Origin: Gelidibacter algens | GTDB taxonomy: Bacteria > Bacteroidota > Bacteroidia > Flavobacteriales > Flavobacteriaceae | Reading direction: 5' to 3' | NCBI RefSeq assembly: GCF_001678675.1 | Contig: NZ_LZRN01000003.1 | Location: 1 to 64,000, forward strand | Length of the DNA stretch: 64,000 bases | Shown: positions 45,952 through 55,250 of the stretch, piece by piece | Layout: each line of letters begins with the position of its first letter | Numbering within the stretch: the stretch's first letter is position 1 | Translations under genes and position numbers: made by a program | The notes under the pieces: generated by a model | The model's database searches: none | What the model was told of the DNA's origin: nothing | What the model saw: only the letters and a program-made list of their open reading frames with translations

Positions 45952-47172
45952 ATGAAATACGTTTTAGTATGCTTTATGACTTTCTTAGCTTGTAACTCCA
46001 ATCCTAAGAACAACCAAATTAGCGAAAACATTGGAACAGAACCTACTGTTGAAAAGCCAGAGATTGTTGTAGGCGCCAATCGAACAGAGGCGTATCTTAA
46101 TCTTCTGAAAGGTAAAAACGTGGGCGTAGTGGCCAATCAAACCAGCGTCATTTTTAAAGATGAAAGCGAACAGAGCTACACCCATCTTGTTGATTCGTTA
46201 CTGGCGTTAAACATCAAGGTTACCAAAGTCTTTTCACCTGAGCATGGTTTCCGTGGTACTGCAGATGCTGGCGAACATATAGAGAATGGTATTGATGAAA
46301 AAACAGGTCTGCCAATTTTTTCTCTTTATGGGAAAAATAGAAAACCACCAAAAGAAATTTTAAAGGACATTGACGTTATGCTTTTTGATATTCAGGATGT
46401 TGGCGTTCGTTTTTATACCTATATCTCCACGCTTCATTATGTGATGGAAACTGCGGCAGAACTTAATATTCCCCTCATTATTTTAGATCGTCCAAATCCT
46501 AACGGACATTATATCGATGGCCCTATTTTGGAAAACGATGTTAAAAGTTTTGTAGGCATGCATCCGGTGCCTATTGTTTATGGGATGACTATTGGAGAAT
46601 ATGGCAAGATGATCAATGGCGAAAAATGGTTGGAAAATGGTATTCAAAATGACCTTACGGTAGTGCCTCTTAAGAATTATACCTATAATTCAGCATATGA
46701 TCTGCCCATAAAACCCTCCCCAAACCTTCCCAATGCCCAGTCAATTAATTTATATCCTAGTGTCTGCTTTTTTGAAGGCACGACGTTAAGTTGTGGGCGG
46801 GGTACAGAAATGCAATTTCAGGTGTTTGGTGCGCCTTTTTTACCAAAAGAAACATTCGATTTCAGCTTTACACCACAACCAAATTTTGGAGCTAAAACTC
46901 CAAAGCATCAAGGAGAAGTTTGTTATGGAAGAGATTTAAGAGCTGTGGAACGCCTTAGTGAAGTGCGGTTGGATTGGTTGATAGAAGCTTACAATTCAGC
47001 ACCGGATCAAAAATCGTTTTTCAATGACTTTTTTCCAAAACTGGCGGGAACTAAAAAATTACAGAAACAGATAGAAAAAGGGATGTCTGAGGCAGCCATT
47101 AAAGAATCCTGGAAACCTGGATTGGAATCCTTTAGCAAAACCAGAGAAAAGTATTTGTTGTATAACGAATAG
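45952..47172 (+). CDS. namZ: exo-beta-N-acetylmuramidase (DUF1343/GH171), lipoprotein
   Basis: A 406-residue NamZ-type enzyme that releases MurNAc from non-reducing glycan ends. Lipoprotein signal MKYVLVCFMTFLAC. Family landmarks: LLKGKNVGVVANQTS, FSPEHGFRGTADAGEHI, LFDIQDVGVRFYTYISTLHY and ILDRPNPNG, with likely catalytic Glu in SPEHGF. A GTG at 45916 is in frame, but the ATG at 45952 gives the clean signal. It follows NagZ by 184 bases containing an interspersed repeat. NagZ and NamZ would act alternately on denuded glycan. Confidence 0.93.
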   Translation: MKYVLVCFMTFLACNSNPKNNQISENIGTEPTVEKPEIVVGANRTEAYLNLLKGKNVGVVANQTSVIFKDESEQSYTHLVDSLLALNIKVTKVFSPEHGFRGTADAGEHIENGIDEKTGLPIFSLYGKNRKPPKEILKDIDVMLFDIQDVGVRFYTYISTLHYVMETAAELNIPLIILDRPNPNGHYIDGPILENDVKSFVGMHPVPIVYGMTIGEYGKMINGEKWLENGIQNDLTVVPLKNYTYNSAYDLPIKPSPNLPNAQSINLYPSVCFFEGTTLSCGRGTEMQFQVFGAPFLPKETFDFSFTPQPNFGAKTPKHQGEVCYGRDLRAVERLSEVRLDWLIEAYNSAPDQKSFFNDFFPKLAGTKKLQKQIEKGMSEAAIKESWKPGLESFSKTREKYLLYNE

Positions 47173-47346
47173 AAACAAGAAAGGCGGCGCTATTTCTTCA
47201 AATGGAAAAGCTTTCGCCCAAGTATTTTCTTCAAGCTAAAAAGAGCAGGAGCTCAGATTTGTCACTCGGTTTTAATGTCTTAAATTAGTACCTTGAACGA
47301 TACGAATAATTCCAGACGAAATCACTCCAAGTACCCTTAACTAAAA

Positions 47347-48462
47347 ATGAGCAAGAACCAAGACATTACGAATCTCGAGAAAAAACTTAAAGCTGATCTC
47401 GATACCTTTGAATCTGCAAAAATAAAATGCGGCATCATTGGTCGTAGCGGTGTTGGGAAATCGTCATTGATCAATGCCATTGTTGGCGAGTATATTGCAG
47501 AAGTTGGCGAAGTAGAAACCACCATGGAAGTGGGTAAACCAATCGAACATCGCGGCTTAAACTTTTATGATCTTCCGGGATGCTCTACCATAAATTTTCC
47601 AAAGGAAAAATATCTAGAAGAATTTCATATCAGCAATTTTGATTGCGTCATTTTAGTGACCTCGGATCGGTTTTATGAAGATGACTTATACTTAATCAAC
47701 GAACTTTTAAAAATAAAAATGCCTGTTTTTGCGGTCAGATCTAAAATAGACTTTTCAATTGACAGAGCTTTAAAACGGAATATCTCCGAAGAAGAAACCT
47801 ATAACACGGTTCTCGATAACCTCAAAAAAAATCTCGAAGGCTACAGTCTGAAAGGTATTTATTTAACCTCTGCCGATTATCCCCAAGAATACGACTTAAG
47901 TCAACTTTTGGATGACATTTATTCCAGTCTGGGTAAAATTAAACAGGAACGGTTTATAGCGGATATCAATATCACGAGCAACAAAATCTTAGCAAAAAAA
48001 AAAGAACTCGCCAATAAAATTGTAGGCATGCACGCCGCCCTTGCAGCGGTCAATGGAGTCAACCCAATACCCGGACTTGATATTGGGGTAGATATCTCCC
48101 TGTTAATGCGAATGGGGGTTCATGTCAGGGATATTTACTGTTTGGGAGAAGAGCAACAGAATTTTATCACGGAACTTCTCGATAAAAAGAACTCAAAAGT
48201 ATTGGCTGCAAAAGCAGTGCAATTTGGCTCCAAGTATCTGGGAAAAGAAGCCGTGATTCTACTTTTAAAAAGGGCAGGGGCGACGGTAGCCGCAAAATCT
48301 GCTTCTAAATATTTCCCCTTTATTGGGCTGGCCATTTCATCAACGGTGGGTTTTTTTCTGACCTCTTCCATAGGGAAAGAGATGGTGACAGATGCTGAGT
48401 CAATTGCTACAGAAAATTATGAGGCACTAAAATCTATCAAAATAAAACGCGATGCGATGTAA
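47347..48462 (+). CDS. IRG-like (immunity-related) GTPase
   Basis: A 371-residue GTPase. G1 GRSGVGKS (32-39), G3 DLPG (75-78) and, instead of NKxD, VRSKID (130-135). This last motif and the order DLPG-x-STINFPKEKYLEEF, ILVTSDRFYEDD, KMPVFAVRSKID closely follow vertebrate immunity-related GTPases (LPG-x-x-TPNFPP-YL; RFKEND; VRTKVD). An N-terminal helix (1-27) precedes. The C-terminal 180 residues hold hydrophobic, glycine/alanine-rich helices that could insert in or bend membranes. The role is unknown. It stands alone after NamZ with its own 174-base upstream spacer. Confidence 0.8.
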   Translation: MSKNQDITNLEKKLKADLDTFESAKIKCGIIGRSGVGKSSLINAIVGEYIAEVGEVETTMEVGKPIEHRGLNFYDLPGCSTINFPKEKYLEEFHISNFDCVILVTSDRFYEDDLYLINELLKIKMPVFAVRSKIDFSIDRALKRNISEEETYNTVLDNLKKNLEGYSLKGIYLTSADYPQEYDLSQLLDDIYSSLGKIKQERFIADINITSNKILAKKKELANKIVGMHAALAAVNGVNPIPGLDIGVDISLLMRMGVHVRDIYCLGEEQQNFITELLDKKNSKVLAAKAVQFGSKYLGKEAVILLLKRAGATVAAKSASKYFPFIGLAISSTVGFFLTSSIGKEMVTDAESIATENYEALKSIKIKRDAM

Positions 48463-48555
48463 GAGTCGCTTCCCTAATAATTGAAGATCTCAATTTGTGA
48501 TGATCTTTTATCGTTGCGATAAATAGTCGATATAAAAAATATACCCTTTCCCAAA

Positions 48556-48689
48556 GCGTCATTGCGAGGAGGCACGACGAAGCAATCTGATGAGGGAATA
48601 GACGAACGAAGAAATCTTACCAGGGATTAAAGAAAAAAAAAAATTATGCAACTTACAGATTGCTTCGTCCTTCGTCCTCTCAATAACGC
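48556..48689. repeat. inverted-repeat element, MITE-like
   Basis: The left arm GCGTCATTGCGAGGAGGCAC...GAAGCAATCTG (48556-48589) and the right arm CAGATTGCTTCGTCC...CAATAACGC (48654-48689) are imperfect inverted copies around a 64-base A-rich centre. The TCATTGCGAGG...GAAGCAATCT motif is a widely seen intergenic repeat in bacteria. Confidence 0.75.
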
Positions 48690-48823
48690 ACCGCCCAGGG
48701 GGACTCGCAATGGCATACCAAGTTTTTTGGGTCACCTTGCTTTTTCAACATAAACATTTTTTGGAAATAGACCATACAATTAATATGTTATATGTTAGTA
48801 AAAATGTGAATGTTAGATAAAAA

Positions 48824-48872
48824 CCAGTCTTAGTTCTTGAAGCTAATAGCAAGACGGTTTTAAGTATCTTAT
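48824..48872. repeat. interspersed repeat, diverged copy 3
   Basis: AGTCTTAGTTCTTGAAGCTAATAGCAAGACGG aligns with copies 1 and 2 at about two-thirds identity. It lies just before the GH130 gene, as copy 2 lies before NamZ. Confidence 0.5.
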
Positions 48873-48899
48873 CAGACAGTGATTAATTCCAATATACGT

Positions 48900-49950
48900 A
48901 TGAGCGACATTGCAGTTCGAAATAAACAAAACCCTATACTTTCTACAGAAATGTTGAAGTCTAGCGATGCACTTATGATCATTGAGTGTCTCCTGAATCC
49001 TGGTGTCTTCAAATTCAATGGAAAAACCTGGTTGCTTGTCCGTGTGGCTGAGCGCACGGTTCAGGACGAAGGATCGCTTTCAGTACCTATTTACAACGAG
49101 AACGGAAAGGTGGAAATTTTAAATTTTGATTTAAAAGATCCTAGTCTGGAGGCTTCAGATGCCAGAGTAATTACTTATGATGGCGTTGATTATCTCACTA
49201 CCATATCACATTTGAGGCTGGTTTCTAGTACTGACGGCATACATTTTTCAGAGGACGAATCCTATCCTTCCCTTTTTGGTGAAGGCGCCTATGAATCTTA
49301 CGGAATTGAAGATTGCAGGGTCGCACAAATTGACGATATCTACTATCTAACCTATACCATGGTCTCGCCAAACGGTGTGGGCGTTGGGCTTAGAACTACC
49401 AAAGATTGGAAGACTTTTGAGCGGAAAGGAATGATTTTCAGCCCTCACAATAAAGACTGCGCTATTTTTGAAGAGAAAATCAATGGCAAATATTACGCGC
49501 TTCACCGCCCTAGTAGTCCCCAATTAGGGGGCAATTATATCTGGCTTGCAGAATCGCCGGATGCCGTCCATTGGGGGAATCATAAGTGTATTGCCAAAAC
49601 ACGTCAAGGGAAGTTTGACAGTAAACGTTTGGGAGCTGGGGCAGCGCCTATAAAAACAAAAAAGGGCTGGTTGGAAATCTACCACGGTGCCACAGAAAAA
49701 AATAGATATTGTTTAGGGGCGCTACTTTTGGATTTAGATGATCCCACAAAACTAATTGCCCGTTCAGAAGCCCCTATTATGGAACCAATCGCTGCCTATG
49801 AAGAAAAATGGTTTTTTTGGAAATGTTGTTTTCACAAATGGTCACAGGGTTGATGGTGACACCATTACGATGTATTATGGCGCGTCTGACCAATATGTTT
49901 GCATGGCCGAGTTTTCAATTGAGGACATCTTACAAACATTAGGACAATAA
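48900..49950 (+). pseudogene. GH130 beta-mannoside phosphorylase-like, frameshifted at a T7 run
   Basis: The five-bladed propeller reads from MSDIAVRNKQNPILSTEML to MEPIAAYEEKW in one frame and GNVVFTNGHRVDGDTITMYY to the end in another. Removing one T from the T7 run at 49812-49818 gives one frame of about 349 residues, the normal GH130 length. Motifs: LLVRVAER, YGIEDCRV (catalytic Asp), GVGLRTTKDW, HRPSSPQ, KLGAG-like KRLGAGAAPI, and YYGASDQ. Members phosphorolyse beta-mannosides such as mannosyl-GlcNAc; specificity here is unknown. As sequenced, the last blade is lost. It may be an error or a real mutation. Confidence 0.82.
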
Positions 49951-50414
49951 CAATAAATTCAATTAGGGTAAGACTAAAGGATTTTACAAGTATTGCAAAT
50001 AGTAATGATAATCACAGCGGTTATCTATAATGAACTGACCATGCCAGCCCGCACAGGGGTAACCATTGGCTATCCACACGCAATTTTTAAAAATGCTTTT
50101 GGGGATATTATTGCCATTTCCAGCGGCTTGAAATAGCATAACATTGGTCAAAACATAAACGACAAAGCCGATCTTTTCTTAGAGATCCAGTGGCGTTAAG
50201 GTGGTATTTAAGAAGTAGCTCATAAGCCATTTGAGCATGATGCTATCCTTCGAAATGAAAATAGTATCGGCAGCATCGGGAGTAAGACTGTGTAGATTAG
50301 CTTTACCCATCAGGACGGTTTTTCTAATAAGTAGTTTATGAAAATAGCAGTTTCCGCTTTACAAACTTTATAATTTAGTAACCACATTGTATTTAGTCTT
50401 GTTTAACAATTTTT
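49951..50414. other. intergenic region, no recognised gene
   Basis: The only notable frame is a 43-codon one on the plus strand (50005-50136, with TGVTIGYPHAIFKNAFGDII), possibly a fragment of a lost gene, unrecognised. A minus-strand 51-codon frame overlaps the region near 50210-50330. Neither is supported well enough to call. Confidence 0.4.
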
Positions 50415-53400
50415 TCAACGTTTCAGCGTAAAGTGCCCCGAGAAATGAGTCCCATTGCCAAGATCAGCAGTAAACCAATAATCATTTGCTATTAAGGGAT
50501 TGCCGTTATAAAGTCCGTTCCAACCAACATCATTTGATGCCAATTGGCTCAATAATTTCCCATATCGGTCAAATATCATTATTGTGGCATTTGGAAATGC
50601 AGTGATTCCTTTTATGTGCCAATAGTCATGATAACCATCATTATTTGGTGTAAAGAATCTTGGGTAGTCTACAATTATAACGTTTCGCGAATCTTCGCCA
50701 CAGCCATCTTTATCTCTTACGTACACCGTATAAATGCCGCCTTGTACATTTGAAAAATAGTTGCTGTCTTGATAGTTTATGCCATCTGTCGAATATGCAA
50801 AATGACCATCACCCGAAGCTATGATCTCAATAAAATTAGCCCCTAATTGGCCATAGTTGACCTGCTCTATTTGCGGTAAGACAGACCGAATTAAATCAAA
50901 TGAAAAGGTGTTTTCACAAATGATCCCATTTTCTACTTGGGTGACGGTTAACAGATAGGTTCCTTCGTTTACTATTTCGGCATTTGGTGTTGATGAAATT
51001 AAAGCACCATCTTGCGAAATCCATTCATAACTGAGGAAATTTGGATTGACAGCTAAATTCATGGAAGGCTCTAAATTACAAATGAAATAAGCGGCTTCTA
51101 AATTAATTTCTGGTAAACGGTTTACGATAAGGTCAAAAGAAGTCTCAGAATAACAAAGACGATTCAATCTGTTTTCAACCCTAACATTTATGGTTTGACT
51201 GTAGGCCATCGTATTTAATAGAGACGTTGGTAATGGACTTGGCAGACTATTTCCTTCACCATCAGAATAGAACACTTCCAATCCTGATTGAGCGCCTAGA
51301 AGCGTTGACGCAACGGAAGAGGTGTTAAAATATGCAAAACCATCACCTGCATCACAAGCATACAAATTGTCCGGTTGATTAATATGAGGTTGGGTTGCTG
51401 TTTCTAGATTTAATAGGGTCTCCGCGTAACACTCAGTTTGTTGAGTTGTAACCCTGACTGTAATTTGCTGTGTGTAAGCTTCGGTATTGGTAAAAGGATT
51501 TGGCAAAGGATTTGGCAATGTATTTCCTGAGGCATCAAAATATGTAACTGCCATTCCAGTCTGAGAACCTACAACTTGACTTTCAATAGTTGAAGTATCA
51601 AAATATTCTGAAAAACCGTCGGCGTTAGTGTCACAACCTACTAAGGTGTCCAATGGATTTGCCATGGGTTGTTCATTGACAAATAAGGTAAATTTGGTTT
51701 CGTTATAACATTCTGTCGCATCATTCGTGACTCTCACCGTAATGATTTCTTCGTTTGGAATTTGGTTGACATAAGGGTTTGGCAGCGGACTTTGGAGCTG
51801 ATTCCCATCGCCATCAAAATACGTCACTGACATCCCGGTTTGACCCCCAAGTACGATGTTTTCAACAGTGCTTAAATCAAAATTGGCAAAGCCATTGGAG
51901 TTAGTTTCACAGTTGGTAAAATTTGGAATAGGGCTTAATTTCGGCAGAGGATTCACAATGACATCGAAAGTGGTTTCAGAATAGCAACACGTATTATTAG
52001 CATGCGCTACTCTTACTGTAATGGTTTCCTTATTCTTAACGCTGTTTGTAAATGGCATAGGCAGTGTAGTGTATTTTTGGCCCCTACCATCCACAAAGGT
52101 CACCACTTTATTTGTCTGTCCACCTAAAACTTGCTGGGTAACTGTTGAGAGATCAAAACTGGATGAAATTCCAGTATTGTAAACGGTTTCACAAGCATAA
52201 ACGTTATTAATGCCATAGGCATTTGGGGGCTCCTTAACATCAATGGTTTTGCTGATCACCACAATACTGCCATCTTTAGACGTAATTGTTGCAGTAATTG
52301 TATGACTGCCATCTGCTGAAAAATCGTGAAAGGGTGATATGTCCGTAGAATTGTTGTCAGTCCCTGAGGCAGGATCCCCAAAATCCCATAGCACCGAAGC
52401 GACATTGGCACTATTTTCTACCCGAAACTCCTTTAAAAACTCAGAACAATTATTTGAAATATTCATTTCAAAATTATTGGTGACATGATTCGTTCTTCCG
52501 GTGACATTGATAAAGAAATTAATATTTGGGTTTGTAACCGCTTTGTATTCCTGAAAAGGAGGGCAGCCGCCATTTTCTGACCGTATCCAAGAGACATCAC
52601 TGCTCTGTGCGCCACCCGCTATAAACGCTAGACCTGCGCTATTAACTTCAACCAATATTCTATCAACATCGGGGGGAATGACAATAGGAGTTCCAAATAT
52701 AATTTCAAAAACTTGTGGTCTTGCCGAACCGAAGTATGGCACCCCAATAATTTGGCTGCTGCCAATTAAATCGGCATTTGAATACGAGCTCGGAAAATTA
52801 GCATCAATCTTATAGATATTGAACTGAATTTTGACGTCATAAACACCAACGCTGGCAAAGGCTACTTGACCTCTGTCAATTATAAATTCCTCATTGTTAG
52901 AAACTCCAAAATCGTCTAGAACGAATGTTCTCGCATATTTTAATCCGCCCCATTTACAACTATATTGGTTGACTTTTATAACGTCATCACACACATTATG
53001 GGTTAAAAGGGTGGGGGCGCCCAAATCAGCTGTGGTGCGTAATTCTCCAGTCACATTAATAAAAAAATTAGCATCATTTACGGGAGGGTCAAGAGCAACT
53101 GTGGGTGTATGATTATAGACCACATGACAGCCCCAATACCATGACATATCAGTGTCTTCTTCGGTTCCTGCTATATAAGCAATAGCCGTATCCATAGTAT
53201 TGATATCAAACAATTTTCTGACCTGAACCAAAATCTGCTGCGTGCCTTCTGGGACGACAACAGGAATATCAAAAACTACATTTATTATTTCCGGTGTTGC
53301 TCCTATAATCGGAATGGGAACGATCTGACTACTTCCGATAAGGTGTGTAATTGAGGAGGACGTTGGGAAATTGGAATCTATTTTATAAATGTCAAACCGT

Positions 53401-53663
53401 AAACTTGATCCTCCTAAAGCGTTATAAAGAGCAACCTGTCCTGAGTTAATAACAAATTTATCATTATTTGATATTCCGAAATCAGAAAGCGTAAATGTTC
53501 TTGCCCAGGATTCTGAAACATCACAAGAGAACATGTCTGTCGCAATGGGCGTATTTCCTACATTGTGGGTAAGTGTAATTTGAGCTTTTACGTATTGAAA
53601 ACTTAGAATAAATAGAAGAAAAGCAAGGTATTTAATTATAATTTTTGAGTAGTTTTTCGTCAT
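50415..53663 (-). CDS. type IX-secreted repeat protein with type B C-terminal domain
   Basis: A 1082-residue secreted protein with signal peptide ending YVKAQ (about 28). Two tandem modules of about 180 residues follow (each opening L-T-H-N-V and ending NFFINVTG). Next come a PKD-like domain (about 400-485: WDFGDPASGTDNNST) and four repeats of about 85 residues (each ending ITVRV...CY.ET). Last is a gliding-type C-terminal domain (FFTPNNDGYHDYW; MIFDRYGKLL; HFSGHFTLKR). That domain directs export by the type IX system and surface attachment. It is likely an adhesin; its ligand is unknown. Confidence 0.9.
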   Translation of the reverse strand: MTKNYSKIIIKYLAFLLFILSFQYVKAQITLTHNVGNTPIATDMFSCDVSESWARTFTLSDFGISNNDKFVINSGQVALYNALGGSSLRFDIYKIDSNFPTSSSITHLIGSSQIVPIPIIGATPEIINVVFDIPVVVPEGTQQILVQVRKLFDINTMDTAIAYIAGTEEDTDMSWYWGCHVVYNHTPTVALDPPVNDANFFINVTGELRTTADLGAPTLLTHNVCDDVIKVNQYSCKWGGLKYARTFVLDDFGVSNNEEFIIDRGQVAFASVGVYDVKIQFNIYKIDANFPSSYSNADLIGSSQIIGVPYFGSARPQVFEIIFGTPIVIPPDVDRILVEVNSAGLAFIAGGAQSSDVSWIRSENGGCPPFQEYKAVTNPNINFFINVTGRTNHVTNNFEMNISNNCSEFLKEFRVENSANVASVLWDFGDPASGTDNNSTDISPFHDFSADGSHTITATITSKDGSIVVISKTIDVKEPPNAYGINNVYACETVYNTGISSSFDLSTVTQQVLGGQTNKVVTFVDGRGQKYTTLPMPFTNSVKNKETITVRVAHANNTCCYSETTFDVIVNPLPKLSPIPNFTNCETNSNGFANFDLSTVENIVLGGQTGMSVTYFDGDGNQLQSPLPNPYVNQIPNEEIITVRVTNDATECYNETKFTLFVNEQPMANPLDTLVGCDTNADGFSEYFDTSTIESQVVGSQTGMAVTYFDASGNTLPNPLPNPFTNTEAYTQQITVRVTTQQTECYAETLLNLETATQPHINQPDNLYACDAGDGFAYFNTSSVASTLLGAQSGLEVFYSDGEGNSLPSPLPTSLLNTMAYSQTINVRVENRLNRLCYSETSFDLIVNRLPEINLEAAYFICNLEPSMNLAVNPNFLSYEWISQDGALISSTPNAEIVNEGTYLLTVTQVENGIICENTFSFDLIRSVLPQIEQVNYGQLGANFIEIIASGDGHFAYSTDGINYQDSNYFSNVQGGIYTVYVRDKDGCGEDSRNVIIVDYPRFFTPNNDGYHDYWHIKGITAFPNATIMIFDRYGKLLSQLASNDVGWNGLYNGNPLIANDYWFTADLGNGTHFSGHFTLKR

Positions 53664-54372
53664 ACTTAGCTGTCGGGTTTGGAGCTTTGATCAATATACA
53701 GGTATGTAAACCAGCGTAGGAGCTGCTTTATATTTCTGTAAATCTAATCGTTTTTAAATATAATAAAATATTCTTGAGAGGATTCTACTATATTTTTTAT
53801 GATTGAGATTTTAAGGAAGATTTCCGAATGATTGATTTGATCATTAATAGTAATGAACTTATGAACTTGTTTGTTATGACACCAAAATTTATATTATAAT
53901 TGCTCTTGGTCAGAAAACGAAACACTTTCGTCCTCCCAAATTTCCGTTCACCATTTCACAGAGAAGAAACATGATGAAAGTAGACCTGGAAATTCAGTAG
54001 AAATTTATAATAAAATTTGGAGAACGTTATATAATGAGAGATGCGAGCGTGAGCATCTTGTGTAGAATGGCCGAGTGGAATATTTACGAATTGACGTACA
54101 AACGGATCAAAAATCGTTGAAAATCCTATTGATATTATGATTCCTGTCTAAAGCGAAGAATCCCAGAAATAAGTGAATTGGTAAGTTATAATTAGCCTTA
54201 GTCCTTAATTACACCTCGAACATCTAAAAGGCGGTTATCTAGTGTGGTGTTATTTACTGCATCGGATTTTTGTTTAGTACTATTTGTTTAAAATATCTAG
54301 TATTACGATTGTAACAATATCCAAAAAGCTGCTACTAATGCTATGAAACCAACAACCTTCTAAACTATATCT
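53664..54372. other. long intergenic region, nothing recognised
   Basis: 709 bases without a credible gene, tRNA or strong hairpin. The A/T content is high. It must hold the divergent promoters of the secreted protein and the ABC operon, but no clear TAnnTTTG was identified. Confidence 0.5.
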
Positions 54373-55248
54373 ATGCTTTCTATCCAAAACCTGAATAAAA
54401 CCTATCCCAACGGCACAAAGGCCTTAAACAATGTAAATCTCGAAATCGATAAAGGTATGTTCGGACTGCTGGGACCCAATGGTGCTGGTAAATCTACCTT
54501 AATGCGCACCATTGCAACCCTACAAATTGCTGATAGTGGCACCATTGACTTTAATGGGATAGATGTGTTCAATCAACCTGAAGAATTACGAAAAGTATTG
54601 GGTTATTTACCTCAGGATTTTGGGGTTTATCCTAAAGTTTCTGCAGAAATGATGCTCAACCACATCGCAAAAATTAAAGGCATCCACAGTGTCAATGACC
54701 GAAAGGCTTACGTGGCGGATCTTTTGAATCAAGTGAATTTATACCAATTCAGAAAACGGAATTTGGGTGATTATTCCGGTGGGATGCGCCAACGCTTTGG
54801 TATTGCACAAGCCTTAATAGGCAATCCTAAATTGATAATAGTAGATGAACCTACCGCGGGTTTAGATCCATTAGAGCGAAATCGTTTTCATAATTTGTTA
54901 AGTGAATTGGGTGAAGATGCCGTGGTTATTTTATCAACGCATATTGTTGATGATGTGGTGAATTTATGCACAAATATGGCAGTATTTAATGATGGAGGCG
55001 TCGTTGTACAAGGCCATCCCCAAGAATTGACCAACTCTTTAAACAACAGAATATTTCGCAAACGGATTGAAAAGGATGACATTGAAAGATACCAAGCTGA
55101 ATATACCGTGCTTTCCACCTACTTACGTAGTGGCAATATGAACGTCAATGTATTTAGTGATACCCATCCTGAGGAGGGCTTTGAGGTTGTGAACAACACC
55201 TTGGAAGATTTTTACTTCTATAGTATTAACCAACCTCAAACCGTATAA
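54373..55248 (+). CDS. ABC transporter ATP-binding protein
   Basis: A 291-residue ATPase: Walker A GPNGAGKST (35-43), Q-loop LPQDFGVYP, signature YSGGMRQR, Walker B LIIVDEPTAGLD and switch His in STHIVDD. The C-terminal 70 residues are extra to the nucleotide-binding fold. It is 2 bases before the permease/peptidase gene, so the two form one transporter. The sequence type is that of ABC-2 exporters. Confidence 0.93.
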   Translation: MLSIQNLNKTYPNGTKALNNVNLEIDKGMFGLLGPNGAGKSTLMRTIATLQIADSGTIDFNGIDVFNQPEELRKVLGYLPQDFGVYPKVSAEMMLNHIAKIKGIHSVNDRKAYVADLLNQVNLYQFRKRNLGDYSGGMRQRFGIAQALIGNPKLIIVDEPTAGLDPLERNRFHNLLSELGEDAVVILSTHIVDDVVNLCTNMAVFNDGGVVVQGHPQELTNSLNNRIFRKRIEKDDIERYQAEYTVLSTYLRSGNMNVNVFSDTHPEEGFEVVNNTLEDFYFYSINQPQTV

Positions 55249-55250
55249 TT

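Larger units (their letters stand above)
48463..48899. other. intergenic region with two repeat elements
   Basis: No gene. An inverted-repeat element (48556-48689) and a diverged interspersed repeat (48824-48872) account for most of it. Confidence 0.6.
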
